This document shows positions 12,001-24,717 of a stretch of DNA of 64,000 bases, piece by piece. Positions within the stretch are counted from its first letter, which is position 1, and every line of letters begins with the position of its first letter. The notes under the pieces were generated by a model, which made no database searches, was not told where the DNA came from, and saw only the letters and a program-made list of their open reading frames with translations. Made by a program: the position numbers and the translations under genes. The DNA is from Cardinalis cardinalis (taxonomy: Eukaryota > Chordata > Aves > Passeriformes > Cardinalidae). The stretch lies in the NCBI GenBank assembly GCA_014549065.1, contig JACDOX010000001.1, positions 7,817,736-7,881,735 on the forward strand. The letters run 5' to 3'.

Positions 12001-13280
12001 TTTGCAGCAAACTGTTGGTTCAGATGATACCCTTTGGTGCTGCAGCACCTGTGACAAATTGCAACAGTTGCTTTAAACAGTTTACTAAGTTGGGCAAAAA
12101 TCCAACTGATGCATCCCTGGTTTAGATTCATGCCCTTGAAGGAATATAATAGCACAGAGTTTAAAGTTAAGTAAAATAATTGAGTTATAAATAAGCTTCT
12201 GTGAAGTGCCAGAACCTGGAGGATGTTCTTACACCCTTGAAGTTCGGGGAGATTCTGTTACTTAACATCAGTGAGAACAAGACAAGGTTGTTCCTCCTGG
12301 ATACTTTAGCAGTTAGTGCTGAATGCTGGTCTAATATCCCTGTAAAGATTAAACAGCAAAAAATTTCATTTCTGCCACGTAATTTAGTGGCACCAGATTT
12401 GACGCTGATTTTTTTTTTCTTTTTTTTGATAACTCTTGCAGTTTCCTCTTGCAACTTGAGCAAACTTGTCCAATGTTTGCAAACTTTCAGGAGGAACTGT
12501 ACTTTCAGTGCTAGCTCACATCAGCATGAGTGATTTAACCCCAAATTTTTCTCTAAGCATAGAATTCATTCATATTACATACCCCAGTACAATGTCCTCT
12601 GTTTCAGGAGAATTCTGTGTTTATCTAGTGCTGTACAGCTAATGAAACACAATACGGTCTGCAGGAAGAGTAATTTTTTTTACAATTTAAATGTATGCTG
12701 GTGTTTGAAGATAGTGAAAAAAAATCTGCTTCTCTTTTGTGAATGTCAGTGCTTTAGACATGCTCAAGACATAATATGATGCTATTATACCAAGAATGCT
12801 TTGTTTTAGTTGCAAGCTTAGTCATGNGTACATAGCAGCATTCAAACATGGAGGTGACAGCAGATAAAGAAGCCTTTTGACCAATGAAGCAGAATGGCAA
12901 ATTCAGCATGGGGCAAAGTAATATGAGTTGCACAATGGCAAGGCTGTTACAGTTAGGATCCATTGACACAGAAGTCATTCTGCCCTGATTTAGCCATAAC
13001 TGTCATAATCCATGTTGAAAGTGGATTGTAGAATGCATGAAACCAGGTAAGGTTTATAAAAATTGATTTGTGCCCTGGGGATATAGTTACCCAAATCTGA
13101 AAGAACAAAAGTTAATATGCACTTCTGTTCTGTTCCCCATTTCTCTTTTATTAAACGCACTGAAAACAGAAGATAAACCCAAAGGAGAAGTGGCATACTT
13201 TCTATGAGACCACCCTCAAAACCTTCATCAGGGCTTGCTGGCTGTGAATTTTCTGTCTTCCAGCATGTTTATATTGATGT

Positions 13281-14060
13281 AATGGGGGACTTGGACAGGC
13301 TGGATTGATGGCTTGAGGTCAGTTGCATGAGGTTCAACAACACCAAGTGGTGAGTGCTGCCCTTGGATCATAACAACCCCACACAGCGCTACAGGCAGGG
13401 GCAGAGTGGCTGGAAAGTGGCTTGGCAGAAGAGGACCTGGGAGTGCTGGTCAGCAGCGAGCTGAGCATGAGCCAGCCAGGTGGCCAAGAAGGCCCATGGC
13501 ATCCTGGGTTGGATCAGCCATGGTGTGCCCAGCAGGAGCGGGGCAGGGATTGATCCCTGCACTCAGCACTGGTGAGGCCCCACCTCACATCCTGTGTTCA
13601 GTTTTAGGCCCATCTTTACCAGAAGGACCCANTGGGGTTCTGGAANGAGTCCAGAGAAGGGCAGTGGAGCTGGTGAAGGGTCTGGAGCACAAAGTCCTGT
13701 GAGGAGTGGCTGAGGCTGTTTAGCCCGGAGAAAAGGAGTCTCAGAGAGACCTTATCACTCTCTGCAATGCCCTGAAGGGTGGTTGTGTGCAGGTAGGCTT
13801 TGATCTCTTCTTCCAAGCAGCAAGTCATAGGACAAGAGGAAATTGCTTCAAGTTGTGCTGGAAAGATTTAGATTGGATATTAGGAAAATTTCTTAACTGA
13901 CAATGTGGCCAGGTGTTAGAACAGGCTGCGCAGGGCAGTGGTAGGATCTCCTCCCTGAAGCATTCAAAGTACCTCTCTAAATGTGGCAGCTGGGGACGTG
14001 GTTTGGATGTGATGGTCTTAGAGGTCTTTTCCTACCTTAACAAGTCTATGATTTTATGTT
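13281..14060 (+). mobile_element. CR1 LINE, 3' fragment (about 780 bp)
   Basis: The segment follows the CR1 3' region in order: the late ORF2 portion (AACAACCCCA... GAGGACCTGGGAGTGCTGG, then the GAGTCCAGAGAAGGGCA stretch), then the 3' UTR, ending near TCTATGATTTTATG, a decayed form of the CR1 terminal octamer. It is inserted in sense orientation in LYN intron 1. The open frame across 13406-13702 is CR1 sequence, not a host gene. CR1 is the dominant non-LTR retrotransposon of birds; this copy is 5'-truncated and diverged, so inactive. Confidence 0.93.
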
Positions 14061-16503
14061 GTGGTGATTTCATGGTGTTCATGGTCTTTGTATTCTATTT
14101 ACAATACAACAGTGGGTTTGAATTACAGGGACACTTCAAAGCAAGCGATCGCATCTGCAAAATAGTCTTTATTGCCAATAAGATATTAACTACTTGAAGG
14201 CTACCTTCATAAATAACTATCCTCTCCCCTTAGTCATAGTAGTTATTAATAATTTGCTTCAACAAGAGTCCCATCTATCCATTTATCCAGTCATGTGGAG
14301 GTTGAGCATTAGGCTGCCTTACTTGAAGGAGACAAAAGTTTCAAGCATCAGCTGCTACCTGCAAATGTACCTTTCTTTGCACCTTCTGGAGAGCAATAAG
14401 TTGCAGCCTGGTGCCAATGATTCCCCAAACTCATTATAAGTTAGCAAGTTACTCACTTTGTCCCTTGTTGTCTTCTATGTCTCAGAAAACAGGGAGAAGC
14501 TCTCATTTCTCTTCCATGTGTCATGCTGTAAATGCAGGCATGGGGCACTGCACAGTGATGTGCAGATGATTTGTGTGGCTGTGCCTTTGCTTTCCAATAC
14601 ATCAAAGTGTATCTTGAAATCACCACCTGAGTAAAGCCACTGTGGGTGTGAACCAGGCCTTTGGGACTCAGAGAAGCTCTGGTTGTGCATCTCTCAACTA
14701 CACCTTGTTTTGAGAGGCAAAGTGTTTGTGTGTGAAGGAGAAGGGGAGGATAAATAGCTGGGTAAAGAGGAATAGTTGGGAGTAAAGAAGAATAGTTCCC
14801 AGATGTGTATTCTCCAAAGGAACTGTTTGAAACTTGTCCTATCCTTCTATCATGTCACTTGTTANGAGGATGAAGACCTTGGGGCTGCTCTTAGATCTCA
14901 CTCCACCACTTTTTTTTTTTTTATGGGTAGTTTCTCATTTTCCTATACCACAGTTATTGCTCTAATCATTAAAAAGGAGTGGAGAAGGATCATTATCCTA
15001 GTGGCAGGCATAGAAATACATAGCAACATNCATACATAAAGTGCAGGGCAAAGATAGACTACTGAAAGTTTAGCACACTGCCATTGTTGGCCAAAATGAT
15101 CAATTTAAAGCTGAAAAAAATCAGTATGTGAGTCATAGATACACTCAACTTGGAAAGTAGATGTCGACCTTGGGGTTTGCTAGCTGGATTGGGACACTTC
15201 CTAGTAGTTAAGAAGATTGTTGATCCTTTTCAGTGTAGTGGTTTGGCCAAATTTTCATTTGGAAGTGGAGATTTGGTTAAGTGAAGCTGCTGTTTGTCNT
15301 TACTGAGAGTTTTTACCAGTCAAGAAAATGACATTTTTACTTATAGCTTGCATTACACTTTAAAGTCTTTAAAGTAAAGGGAACCTTTGCTTTAAGTTGG
15401 TTAATGTGTTGGCACAGCTTTTCTGTTCCATGTCATATGATCCTTTTGAAGAATTTGATAGCAGTATTTATTCTGTTATGTCAAATTAAGAAGTTATTCG
15501 ACCTTTCCCCCTATCTTCAAAAGATATAGTACAGTGGAAAAAAGTTGAGGAAATGGAAGATGTGGTTGCCTGAGGGCTGGCAAAGTGAATTAATTCATTG
15601 TTGATATTGATTCAAAATTCTGGAGGATGCAGTTGAGGCAAATGATTGTAATAAAATGAAGCAAGTATTATAAGGTCAGAAAACAGATGTTATTTTAATG
15701 TAAGACTTGGTTTAAAATTAATGCCAAAAATACTGACTAAATGAATCTGGAATATTTTCATAATATATAAAGTCTATTATGCCATGTTAGCAAAATTACA
15801 ATCTTCTGTGGATTAACTTTCTTATGTTTTGGTAATTTTTTTTCTTCAAGTGAATAAACTAGATCAGTAGTTTGTACAAATTCTGCTTCATTTCAATGTG
15901 ATGTTTTGTTTCAGGATTTTATTTTCATCCTTCTGAAAGCATTATAACATCATTATTCCACCACAGTGACATTATTTTCAATGTTTCTTGCTGATTTTGA
16001 TTTACTTTAATGNGTGGGGGTTTTTTAACCACTGCCAAAATTCCTGCATTAAACTGAGATTTTAACTAATCTAGACAAAACTGTAGTGAATTTACAGAAA
16101 AATGGATTTTTTTTTCTTGGCCAAAGCTTCCCACCCCTGTTAGAGCTACTTTTCATGTCATCAGCTGTGATGATATTTATTTTATGTGTCATTTATGAGC
16201 TCCAGCAAAGACTGTATATTTTAACCAAGCACTGAATAAAGTTACCCTCTCCCTGGACACTTAAAAGCAAGACAGGCAAAGGCTGGAAAGTGTCATTTGA
16301 ATATAGGAAAGTGTTTACTTTGATAGAATTAGTTTTACCAAAGCATTCCTTCCTATTGGAAGTTTGGGATGTGATCACTTAAGTCACTTTTTTGCCATTT
16401 AGTACAGCAAAGTGTTCATTCATGTTGGTTAATGAAACACTAAAAGGCCTCATCTAGTAAGAAAAAAAATTTAAATGTGGGGTATAGGGAAAAAAAGATT
16501 GAT

Positions 16504-16630
16504 ATGATGATATATTATATTATATTATATTATATTATATTATATTATATTATATTATATTATATTATATTATATTATATTATATTATATTATACTCTAT
16601 GATATGATATGATGTGATATGAAATGATAT
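16504..16630. repeat. TATAT pentanucleotide microsatellite changing to GATAT
   Basis: About 16 near-perfect TATAT units run from about 16511 to 16594, followed by GATAT/GATGT units to about 16630. A CR1 fragment starts about 155 bp further right. Long pure AT repeats of this kind are length-variable and prone to assembly error. Confidence 0.93.
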
Positions 16631-16784
16631 TGCTGCTCAGAACGGGTCTGCCTTTTCCAGAAACACATCAATACAGCGTCAGCATGGCAGCTCCAGGTAT
16701 TTTATCTCACCAAAAGTTCTCAGTTCTTATGTCAGCTGTTGGGGGATTTTTGCTGTATGACTCCTCCTGTCTTGTGAAGACAGA

Positions 16785-17160
16785 CTTAGAGGTAGGGCTG
16801 TTCAGCCTGTAGAAGAGGAGGCTCCAGGGAGCAGCTTTCCAGTACCTACAGGGGGCCTGCAAGAGAGCTGGAGAGGGACTTTTTATAAGGGCATGGAATG
16901 ACTGGACATGGGGGGATGGCTTTAAACTGACAGAGAGTGGTTTAGATTAGGTATTAGGAATAAATTCTGTACTGTGAGGGTNGTGAGGCCCTGGCACAGC
17001 TATCCCAGAGAAGCTGTGGTTGCCCCATCCCTNGAAAAGTTCAAGGCCAGGTTGGATTGGGCTCTGAGTAAGTTGGTCTGGTGTCCTTGCTTAGAGCAGG
17101 GGGCTTGGAACTAGATGATCTTGCAGGTCCCTTCCAACCCAAACCATTTTATTGATTCTA
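16785..17160 (+). mobile_element. CR1 LINE, 3' end fragment
   Basis: It begins with the CR1 segment for GGCTGTTCAGCCTGTAGAAG and ends in the typical CR1 3' UTR tail (AACTAGATGATCTTGCAGG ... CCAACCCAAACCATT, then TTGATTCTA). Sense orientation in LYN intron 1. Severely 5'-truncated. Confidence 0.93.
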
Positions 17161-17929
17161 ATCCACAGTTCACTTTCAATATAGTTGCANGGCAGCACAC
17201 CTTTTGGCCCTGTTGTAACTTGAATTTCCATTTTAAAGAAGGGGACTTGAGGTATGAATATTGTGGAGTCCTTATCCCTCCTTTCAATATGAAGGCAAAT
17301 GTGGGAAAGAAAAATAGGACACCAAACAATAGAGGAATGGGTGGTGAGAATTTCATTGAGAACAGCAGTCAGCTTGGTAGAGGATTCAGGGAAGGTGTCT
17401 GCCAACCCAGACTGGTTTAGTTGGTTTAATTTGTGCCTTTATGTTGGGAATCAGGTCTTGGAAAAGGAGAGACAGAAATACTGGTACAGGGCTCAAAACT
17501 GAGCATTGCAGAGGAAGTAGAAATGTGATGTATCAGTGTTGTAGGAATGCAGATGTTTGGNAGCATGAAAGTGGTAGGGTGATACTTTCTGTCACTGATG
17601 TAGCAAAGCATAAAAATAATCTGAGATAGCATGGACAAAGTAGAATTTGTCTTGGTCTCAATTGCTAAGGAAGGAATTGTGAAAGAAGTGGAACAAGGGG
17701 AAGTGCAGCAGACAGGAACCACTACCAGTCTTTTAGCAGGACCACTTTCGGTTTCCTGGTGTTACATTAGCATTACATTGAGACTTTTAAAAAGTACTTT
17801 CATTTGCAATGAAAAAATATGAGGTCCCTTGTGATATTGAGAGGCATTAGAAACACACAGGTGGCTGAGAATATTGTGCACAATGAATAGCCTGGGGAAA
17901 TAATGGGGAGAAATTTAATATCAGGGTGT

Positions 17930-18440
17930 AAAATAATGCCACAGCAGATAGGAAAGTCTGCTGTGACAATAGTTTCTCATTATGAAAAGTGATACAAACC
18001 TGGATGTCTTATTGGATGGCCATATGAAAGGCCAATGTGATGAAAGTGTGAAAATCATAAATTAATTTCTGGAATTTATTGAGTGATGTATTGCAGTACA
18101 TGGAAGAAATAGTAATATTATTTGCTTCAAGGCATTGCTGAAAACCATCTTGAAACATCTGGGCAGCTCCAACCTCCTGTACTTAAGAGGGATGGGTTCA
18201 AAGTGAAACAGATGTGGAGAAGGGTTGCTAGGATAACCAGTGGAAGTGGAAAAAACTGAGAGGGTTTGGGCTTTAAAGTCTAGAAGACAGGCTGAAAAAG
18301 ATGTGACTTCTTCCTAATCTCCCAAGAGGATGAAGGGCTAAATGCCATTATTGTCTCCAAAACATTTTTAAGACTGGGATTTACGTGACAGCTTCTAAGC
18401 CAAGTGGAGTGAGGTTCTGAAAAATTTCAGCAATAATATT
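17930..18440 (+). mobile_element. Old, degenerate CR1 fragment
   Basis: Several short blocks match the order of CR1 ORF2 3' sequence, including the AGCCAATGTGAT-like and GAAGGGTTGCTAGG-like regions, but divergence is high. It would be an older insertion than the CR1 copy just to its left. The boundaries are approximate. Confidence 0.5.
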
Positions 18441-21400
18441 TTGTTCTTCCCCANCATCACCCATTAATCTCTCTGAAAATGGAGAATGGAAAACTTGCTT
18501 CTGAGCTTGTGCCACGTGATTGTGCTGCCTAGAACAGATCTGCCTTTCCCAGAGAGTATTTTGTAGTCCTTTGCTCTAATCATGGTTGATAAATTAGATA
18601 GCAATGTTGTCTTGCTGTGACAGACATACATCCTTGGAAAATTTGAGGGATTGACTTAAGTGAGACCAGGTATGAGGAAATTTTAAAGTAACATGCTTGT
18701 TGCATACTTTTTCACCACTGTAGTGTTGGTTACACAGGGGATTAACTTGTTTCTCTTCTTGACCTGTTTATATAGATACTTACGTCAGAGTGTTATTTTA
18801 ACTTTGTCTCACCTTTTCCAAAAAGAAGATTGAAGCAGTTAAAAGAATTCCCCTATTATTTTTTCATTTTCTTTTAAATGCTGGCAGNTGGACTATGGCT
18901 TCTCACAACTGAGGAGCAGTGGGAGTCTACAGAGAGCAAATCTGTCATAGCCAAGCACTGAGTGAATTCAGGTTATCCATGCTCCTTTCCATAAGCATTG
19001 CAGGGAGCACATGGAGATTTGTGCCCTTCTGTGTATGCCCATGGATATCATATAAGGGATGAATTCCATTTGGGAGACACAGACATGGNGTGATCCAGAC
19101 CTACAGAAATAAGCTAAATTTGACAAAATGTTAAAATACATGCAACAAGGATTGACTGAGACAAACAGAACACTTTTAGCAGAAAGGCAATGGAGGAAGA
19201 AGCTGCTTAAGTTCCCCTAGTTAGCTGCCAGTGCAAAAACAAGATGTAGGAAGTGAAACAAGTTCAAAATGAAAGCTGACCCCCAGATTTCTGCATTTGC
19301 ATGAGTCCAATTTGATGACAGTTATCAGACAGTCAGGACTTACAGTAAAATTGCAATGTGTATCTATAGATAATATTATATGTTATTAAACTAATATATA
19401 GTTATAGATATATGTGGTGAATTGCAGGTATAAGAATAAGGTCGAACAAGCTTAAATCTAACGACTTCTGAGACTTGTGAGGGACAGAAAACAACTTCTC
19501 TTCAGTTGCTCTCCAGTTGATGTTTTCATATTACTCCCAACCACAGATAATTTATTTTTGTCACTCTTATTCTCNCTGTGGTCTAGTGGCAAATCTTCCC
19601 TTGCCCAAATATGTGTAGACCAGTACTGATAAGCCATTGCTGAGCTTTACCACCTCTAGTTAAACTCCTGCTGTGTATTCCTTGGCAGTTGCTTTGCCAT
19701 GTAATGATGGGTCAGAAATNAACCCAAGTTTCCCAGAAATAGTCCCAATAACAGAGATAAAGGAGATCCTTGCAACACTTGGGTAGCACAGATGATGTGG
19801 AATCAAATCTGAAGATTAAGGTAGATGAAGTTCTTACATTTGAGATTTTTAGGGTTTTTTTATAGAATTATAAATTTTAGCAGTTGATTGAAGNGACATA
19901 GGATGTTGGATGAGCTTCTGAGACAGCAGGTGTTTGTGTCTTAGAGCAGAGCAAGCTTATGATCCTTCCTCNCCAGCAGTTTTAATCTAAGTTGATCACT
20001 CTGAATTTTGAGACACTTCTGCTTTGACCTTGAGGGAAATGCGCAGGAGTTCAGGAGATCTGATGAAGGCATCTCTGNGTTACCCTGACTATAATTTGTG
20101 AAGTTGCAGCAATCCGACTGGCATTAAAGGCATGAATGAAGCATCTAAAACAGAAGAGGGCAATTATACTGTTTTCAAATTTTGGAAGAAGTATTAAAAA
20201 TAAAACTTTTTACTCCTCTGCTCTCTAAGCCCCCTTTAAAGCTCCAGGTGTGAAACCAGTTGGGATTTTATATATATAGATGTAAATGGTTGCTTCCTGT
20301 TCTTTAATTCAGAAGTTTAAACATAAAGCAATATTCAAGACTCAGAGTAAGTTGGGGGTTTTCATTTTTTCCCCTTATTCTTAAGCCTGAAAAATTTGTN
20401 GTTTAAAGGAAGAGTTTACTCTTTGCATTCAATTGAATACAAATTTCGTTTATTTATGTTCCTGNTAAAATGCATATGTATATATCTGTTAAAACCTTAA
20501 GCCACATAGGTGTTTTGGTAAGTGATTGCTGACTTTTTCAACAACAGATATTTATTGGATAAAATACATACTTTGATAAAATAGAGCTTGNATGCTCATT
20601 GTTGTAGTTTTAATTATTTTAAAAGTCAATTTATTATTGGAAGAGCTGAAGTATAATCTATGAAGATTTGAGAATCATTTCCATGAAGACATGACTTTGA
20701 TCAAGAAAAGACCAGACATGTCAAGTGGGTTTTTTAGGAAATAACTTCTAATATTCACCATATATGTTGTATGTGAAAAATCACAAGGAAGAGAATGGTT
20801 GTGAACNCAAAATGAAACATGAGATCAACTTTGTAGATGATACAAAGGGGAAGCACTGGGATGAAATGAAACCCCAAATGCTGCTGATGGGGGATGGACA
20901 GGTGATGGTCACATGAAACTTGGCTGCTTGCAGTAGCAAGNATTGTGTCTTTAGACACATTACTTNGCTGGAAGTGTAGAAAAGGGCAGATAAAGGAATC
21001 CTATTTTGGGGACAGACAGCAGATATTAACTCTGGAAGAATGCTGCATTAGTTTCTGACTTCCACTCCTCCCAAACCATTTTGGAGTGAAGACCCAAGTG
21101 CCNTAGACCCAAGAGGAGATAGGGGATTCAGAGAGAAAATTCAAGGCAAATGTAGACATCAAAATCAGTGTCTTGGCAAAACCTGCTGCAGAGGCTCTGT
21201 GTGATGGCTCTTATGGATACTCCTGTGGCTTTTCGAAGGGCACCTGAACCTAGATTCTTGTCACCTTGCTGCAGCTGTTAACCTAAGTACTTGTGTTTAC
21301 TTTTTAGCCATAAACTACAGTATGCTCTTTGTTAAAAGAGAGGCTGTTACTTTCTTAGATAACTATTTATAAATATTAGCAGCTATCTAAAATAGAATTT

Positions 21401-24400
21401 CTTTTAATTCAGTGTTAATCTTTCATGTCTAGAGGTGTAGACAGGGCAATAAATGCAAAGCATTAATAGGAAATAGTGTCTCCTGTATTGCAGAACTGTT
21501 GGAATGGAAAACATCTGAGTAGGAACTGGCAGCATTTTCTCTGATGTATAATTATTTTTATCTCTGATAAAGAATAATGGAGTTTGGTTTGTAATGCTGC
21601 TGGGCTCTCTGTATTGCTCTTTGCTTACNGTTTTTCTCTTTTTATCTGCACAAAACACTTCCTTGTGACACAGCTACAGAGCACAAGGCAAATAAACATT
21701 TACAGCAAGTAGCATGTTTTATTTATTTATACACTCCTCCCTGCACTGCTGTTTTAGTTAGGTCAGGATGCCGCTCCTGAAGCAGTTGCCCACATGCTCA
21801 GCTGTAATCTGTGTTCTGGAGCAGAACTGAAGTGCAAGAATGGGGCTGCTTTGGGAGAATGCAGTGTGGGGCTCAGCTTTAGGTAAACCCTTGTTGTCAG
21901 CTGGCCCCTCCTAGATGTTCTATCCTTGGGGCTATACTGGAGTGAAAGGGGCGATAACCTTGAACCAGNTGTGGGCTTCAGCACCCACTGTTGGCACTTT
22001 TTGCTCATGTAGAACCAGCTGAGTCCTGTGGAGACTGTGGACTTTCACCTCTNTGAGGAAAAGAACCCAGAAAAAACAATACTTCATGATGAGGCTCGGG
22101 ATCTTCTCTTTGTTTGAAGCCATCACAAGGGTGATGGCATCTCACAAAACTGATTTGTGTGATTTCACATGGCATCAAGTAAACTTCAGTGTGATTTCAA
22201 AGCACCTCTACATAGTTATTGCTGATCAGNTCTTACAGTCATGAACAAATGCCAACCTTGAGCTTAACACAGCCTCACAGCAGATTTAACTGACAGCTGT
22301 TCATGTGCTTTCAGCTGGAGAAAAAAATCTGAGTAAAAAATGCTTTTCTCTGAGTTTACGCTGGCACTGGGCATGCTGCAGTCTAAAGATGTGCTTAGCT
22401 TTCTTACAGGAATAGGGAAAGGGATTTTTGGCTGACAGCTTAGATCAAATTACTTCATGCCCTCCACTTCAGCTGTTTGTTCTGTACAAGCAGAACTATT
22501 CAAGAGCAGAAAGGTTAGCACTTAAGTGGATNAATACCTGATCTTGCAGATACAGCAGGTAATTAAACACTGGCCTTCCTGATGTCTAGGGTGAGTTTGC
22601 AAACACCAGTCTGCCTGTGGGTGTACAGAAATTTCCTATGAACCGTGCATGACAGAACAAGAGTCATCTACATACCCACAGTTATAAATAAATAAAATAA
22701 ATTTTAAAATCCTTCTCAGTNTTGCAAAACAACTAGTATGCACCCCACATGTAGCTGAGCATCACAAAAATGAAAGCGTTAAAATTAAGCATTAAAGATG
22801 TTTGCTTCTAAGGGAAGCTCCTGCATGAAGATGTGCTCCAGTGCTTTCCAAAAAGTGTGGGAACACTGAAATGTTGACAGTCAAGAAGAGGAAACTTTTA
22901 TTCTCTGCCTGGTCAGTGCCTATTGTTTTTCTGTAGGATTCCTTTTATTTTCTTGTCTTCCAGAGAAGCCAAGAAGGGGAGCAATGGGTTTTAATGCTGC
23001 TTTGAACCAGGATCACAGTTCACTGCTGAATCTTATAGACATCCAAGACGTGTTGGCAATGGGTGACAGATAATTTGCAGGAATGGTAGGAGAGGATGTA
23101 TCCCTCTGTCATATTTAGAAGAAAGCNCTCTGACTGTGGATAGGACAATGCATTGTGTCATTATGTAGTGCTTCCTCAATGGCAGGATGGGACATTAAAT
23201 GAAGGTGATGTTGGAAGTTGAGACTTGCCATGTGAGGCTGCTTGTTGTCTTGGTTTATTTTTGTAATCAGTTAGGATTGTGATTATCATAGGTATTGTTA
23301 CAAAAGTATGAGTCTTAACATGAACCCAATCNAGTCAGGTTAATTTTTGCAGCTGCAAGGCTCCATCCCATTGGTACAGTTGTGTCTGCCAATGGACACT
23401 ACTGCTACTGCTTTACCTGTTCACTACCATGAACATTTTCTATCCTNGAAATGAAGATAAAAGTGGGATGAGATTCTTACAATCTGCTTTAGCTTCTCCA
23501 GCTGTGTTTGTTTACTTGAGCCTATATTTGCACCNAGCTCTTATTTTAGGTTTTGCATTGTTCTTCAAAGAACTGGCTTTAAACATTAATTAGGGCAGGG
23601 GGGGAGTGAGACTGTGTGCCTTCAAGGGAAAATGTGACTGTGAACCTAGCATTAGAGCACTGACCTGAAAGGAGGGAGAGAGGAGGGAAGAAGAGAGTTG
23701 AAAAGCATTCATAGTGGATTCTTTGAAGAGTAAGTATAATTACTCTCCTCGGAGGGAGGATTGTAGAGATAATGTTGTGTATATATATNTTTGCTGCAGT
23801 ACTGTGTAATTGTATCACAGAATTAGCAGTCAGGTTCCAGTCATGCAGATGCTAACAGCTGTATCTCATCTGATTTAGCGTGGATGCACATCCTGACAGA
23901 AGAATTAGCCTTCTAAATGATACTGAAGAAGAAATCCTTGTGTGGTGATTTGCCATCGCTGGCACACACATGGGCTATTTTAGGCTGCTGTAACGTGCCT
24001 GTGTGAGCAAGGAGATGCACTGCTGAAGGTCACAGTGGCAGCGTGTCTGCCATGGAGCTGGGACTGCACAAGTCATCAGCCTCATGTGAGACAGGGATTT
24101 GAATCAAACAGAGCTCCCTGCTAGACTGGCATCTGCAGAATGAAGAGGGGAGATACAGGCGTTGCTACTTCCAGCTGCGCTTCTCAGAATTTGGACAGGA
24201 ATATTTTTCTTTAAAATATACAGATAAAAATTATCCCAGCAGTAATTGCATTTTTATTATATCTATTCCAAAGCTCAGAAAAGTATCAGAAAGATACAAG
24301 GGGTTTGGGCAGGGAAAAGTAGATTAGGGAAAAAATATAAAAAATCTGAAGAAATGGTAAATAACTGTTTACTTCTTCTGTGGATTGAGACAAGGTAATT

Positions 24401-24580
24401 TCTTTCCTTTGCAACAGAAAAGAGCTATCAGTGTGTGGGCCTAACCTTCAGTTGTTTTTCCCATGAACTACTTTATATGAGAAGGAAGAACATTTTTACT
24501 ATGNAGCTCAGATGATTNCNNGGGAAAGGGCTTGATTTATGCCACAATGATTTTGTTTAACACCTTTTTTATTTCAACAG

Positions 24581-24717
24581 GAAATATGGGGTGTATAAAA
24601 TCAAAAAGGAAAGACAATCTGCATGGAGATGGGCTAGATTTGAAGAACCAACCAGTACGTAAAACTGAACGAACTATTTATGTGAGGGATCCAACGTCCA
24701 ATAAACAGCAAAGGCCA
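24581..24717 (+). CDS. LYN: LYN exon 2: start codon and unique region
   Basis: The acceptor CAACAG ends at 24580. Five untranslated bases precede the ATG at 24586. The exon encodes residues 1-44: the myristoylation/palmitoylation signal MGCIKSK and the Lyn-specific unique region with the TIYVRDPTSNKQQRP block. It ends in phase 0 before GTAAGT (24718). An upstream in-frame ATG at 24532 lies in the intron and is not used. Confidence 0.97.

Larger units (their letters stand above)
3526..24580 (+). other. LYN: LYN intron 1 (about 21 kb)
   Basis: It runs from the donor GTAAGT (3526) to the acceptor TTTCAACAG (ends 24580). I find no coding exon in it. It holds an AACT simple repeat (6070-6095), CR1 fragments at 13281-14060, 16785-17160 and 17930-18440, and a TATAT microsatellite (16504-16630). 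The remaining stretches (3760-13280, 14061-16500, 18441-24580) are AT-rich unique-looking DNA in which I see nothing nameable. Confidence 0.8.

Noticed and set aside
13406..13828. Open frames resembling a protein-coding gene in LYN intron 1
   Set aside because: They are decayed CR1 ORF2 sequence, with ambiguous codons and no intact reverse transcriptase.
24532..24585. Upstream in-frame ATG of LYN at 24532
   Set aside because: It lies before the exon 2 acceptor (ends 24580) and would hide Gly2, which must be N-terminal for myristoylation.
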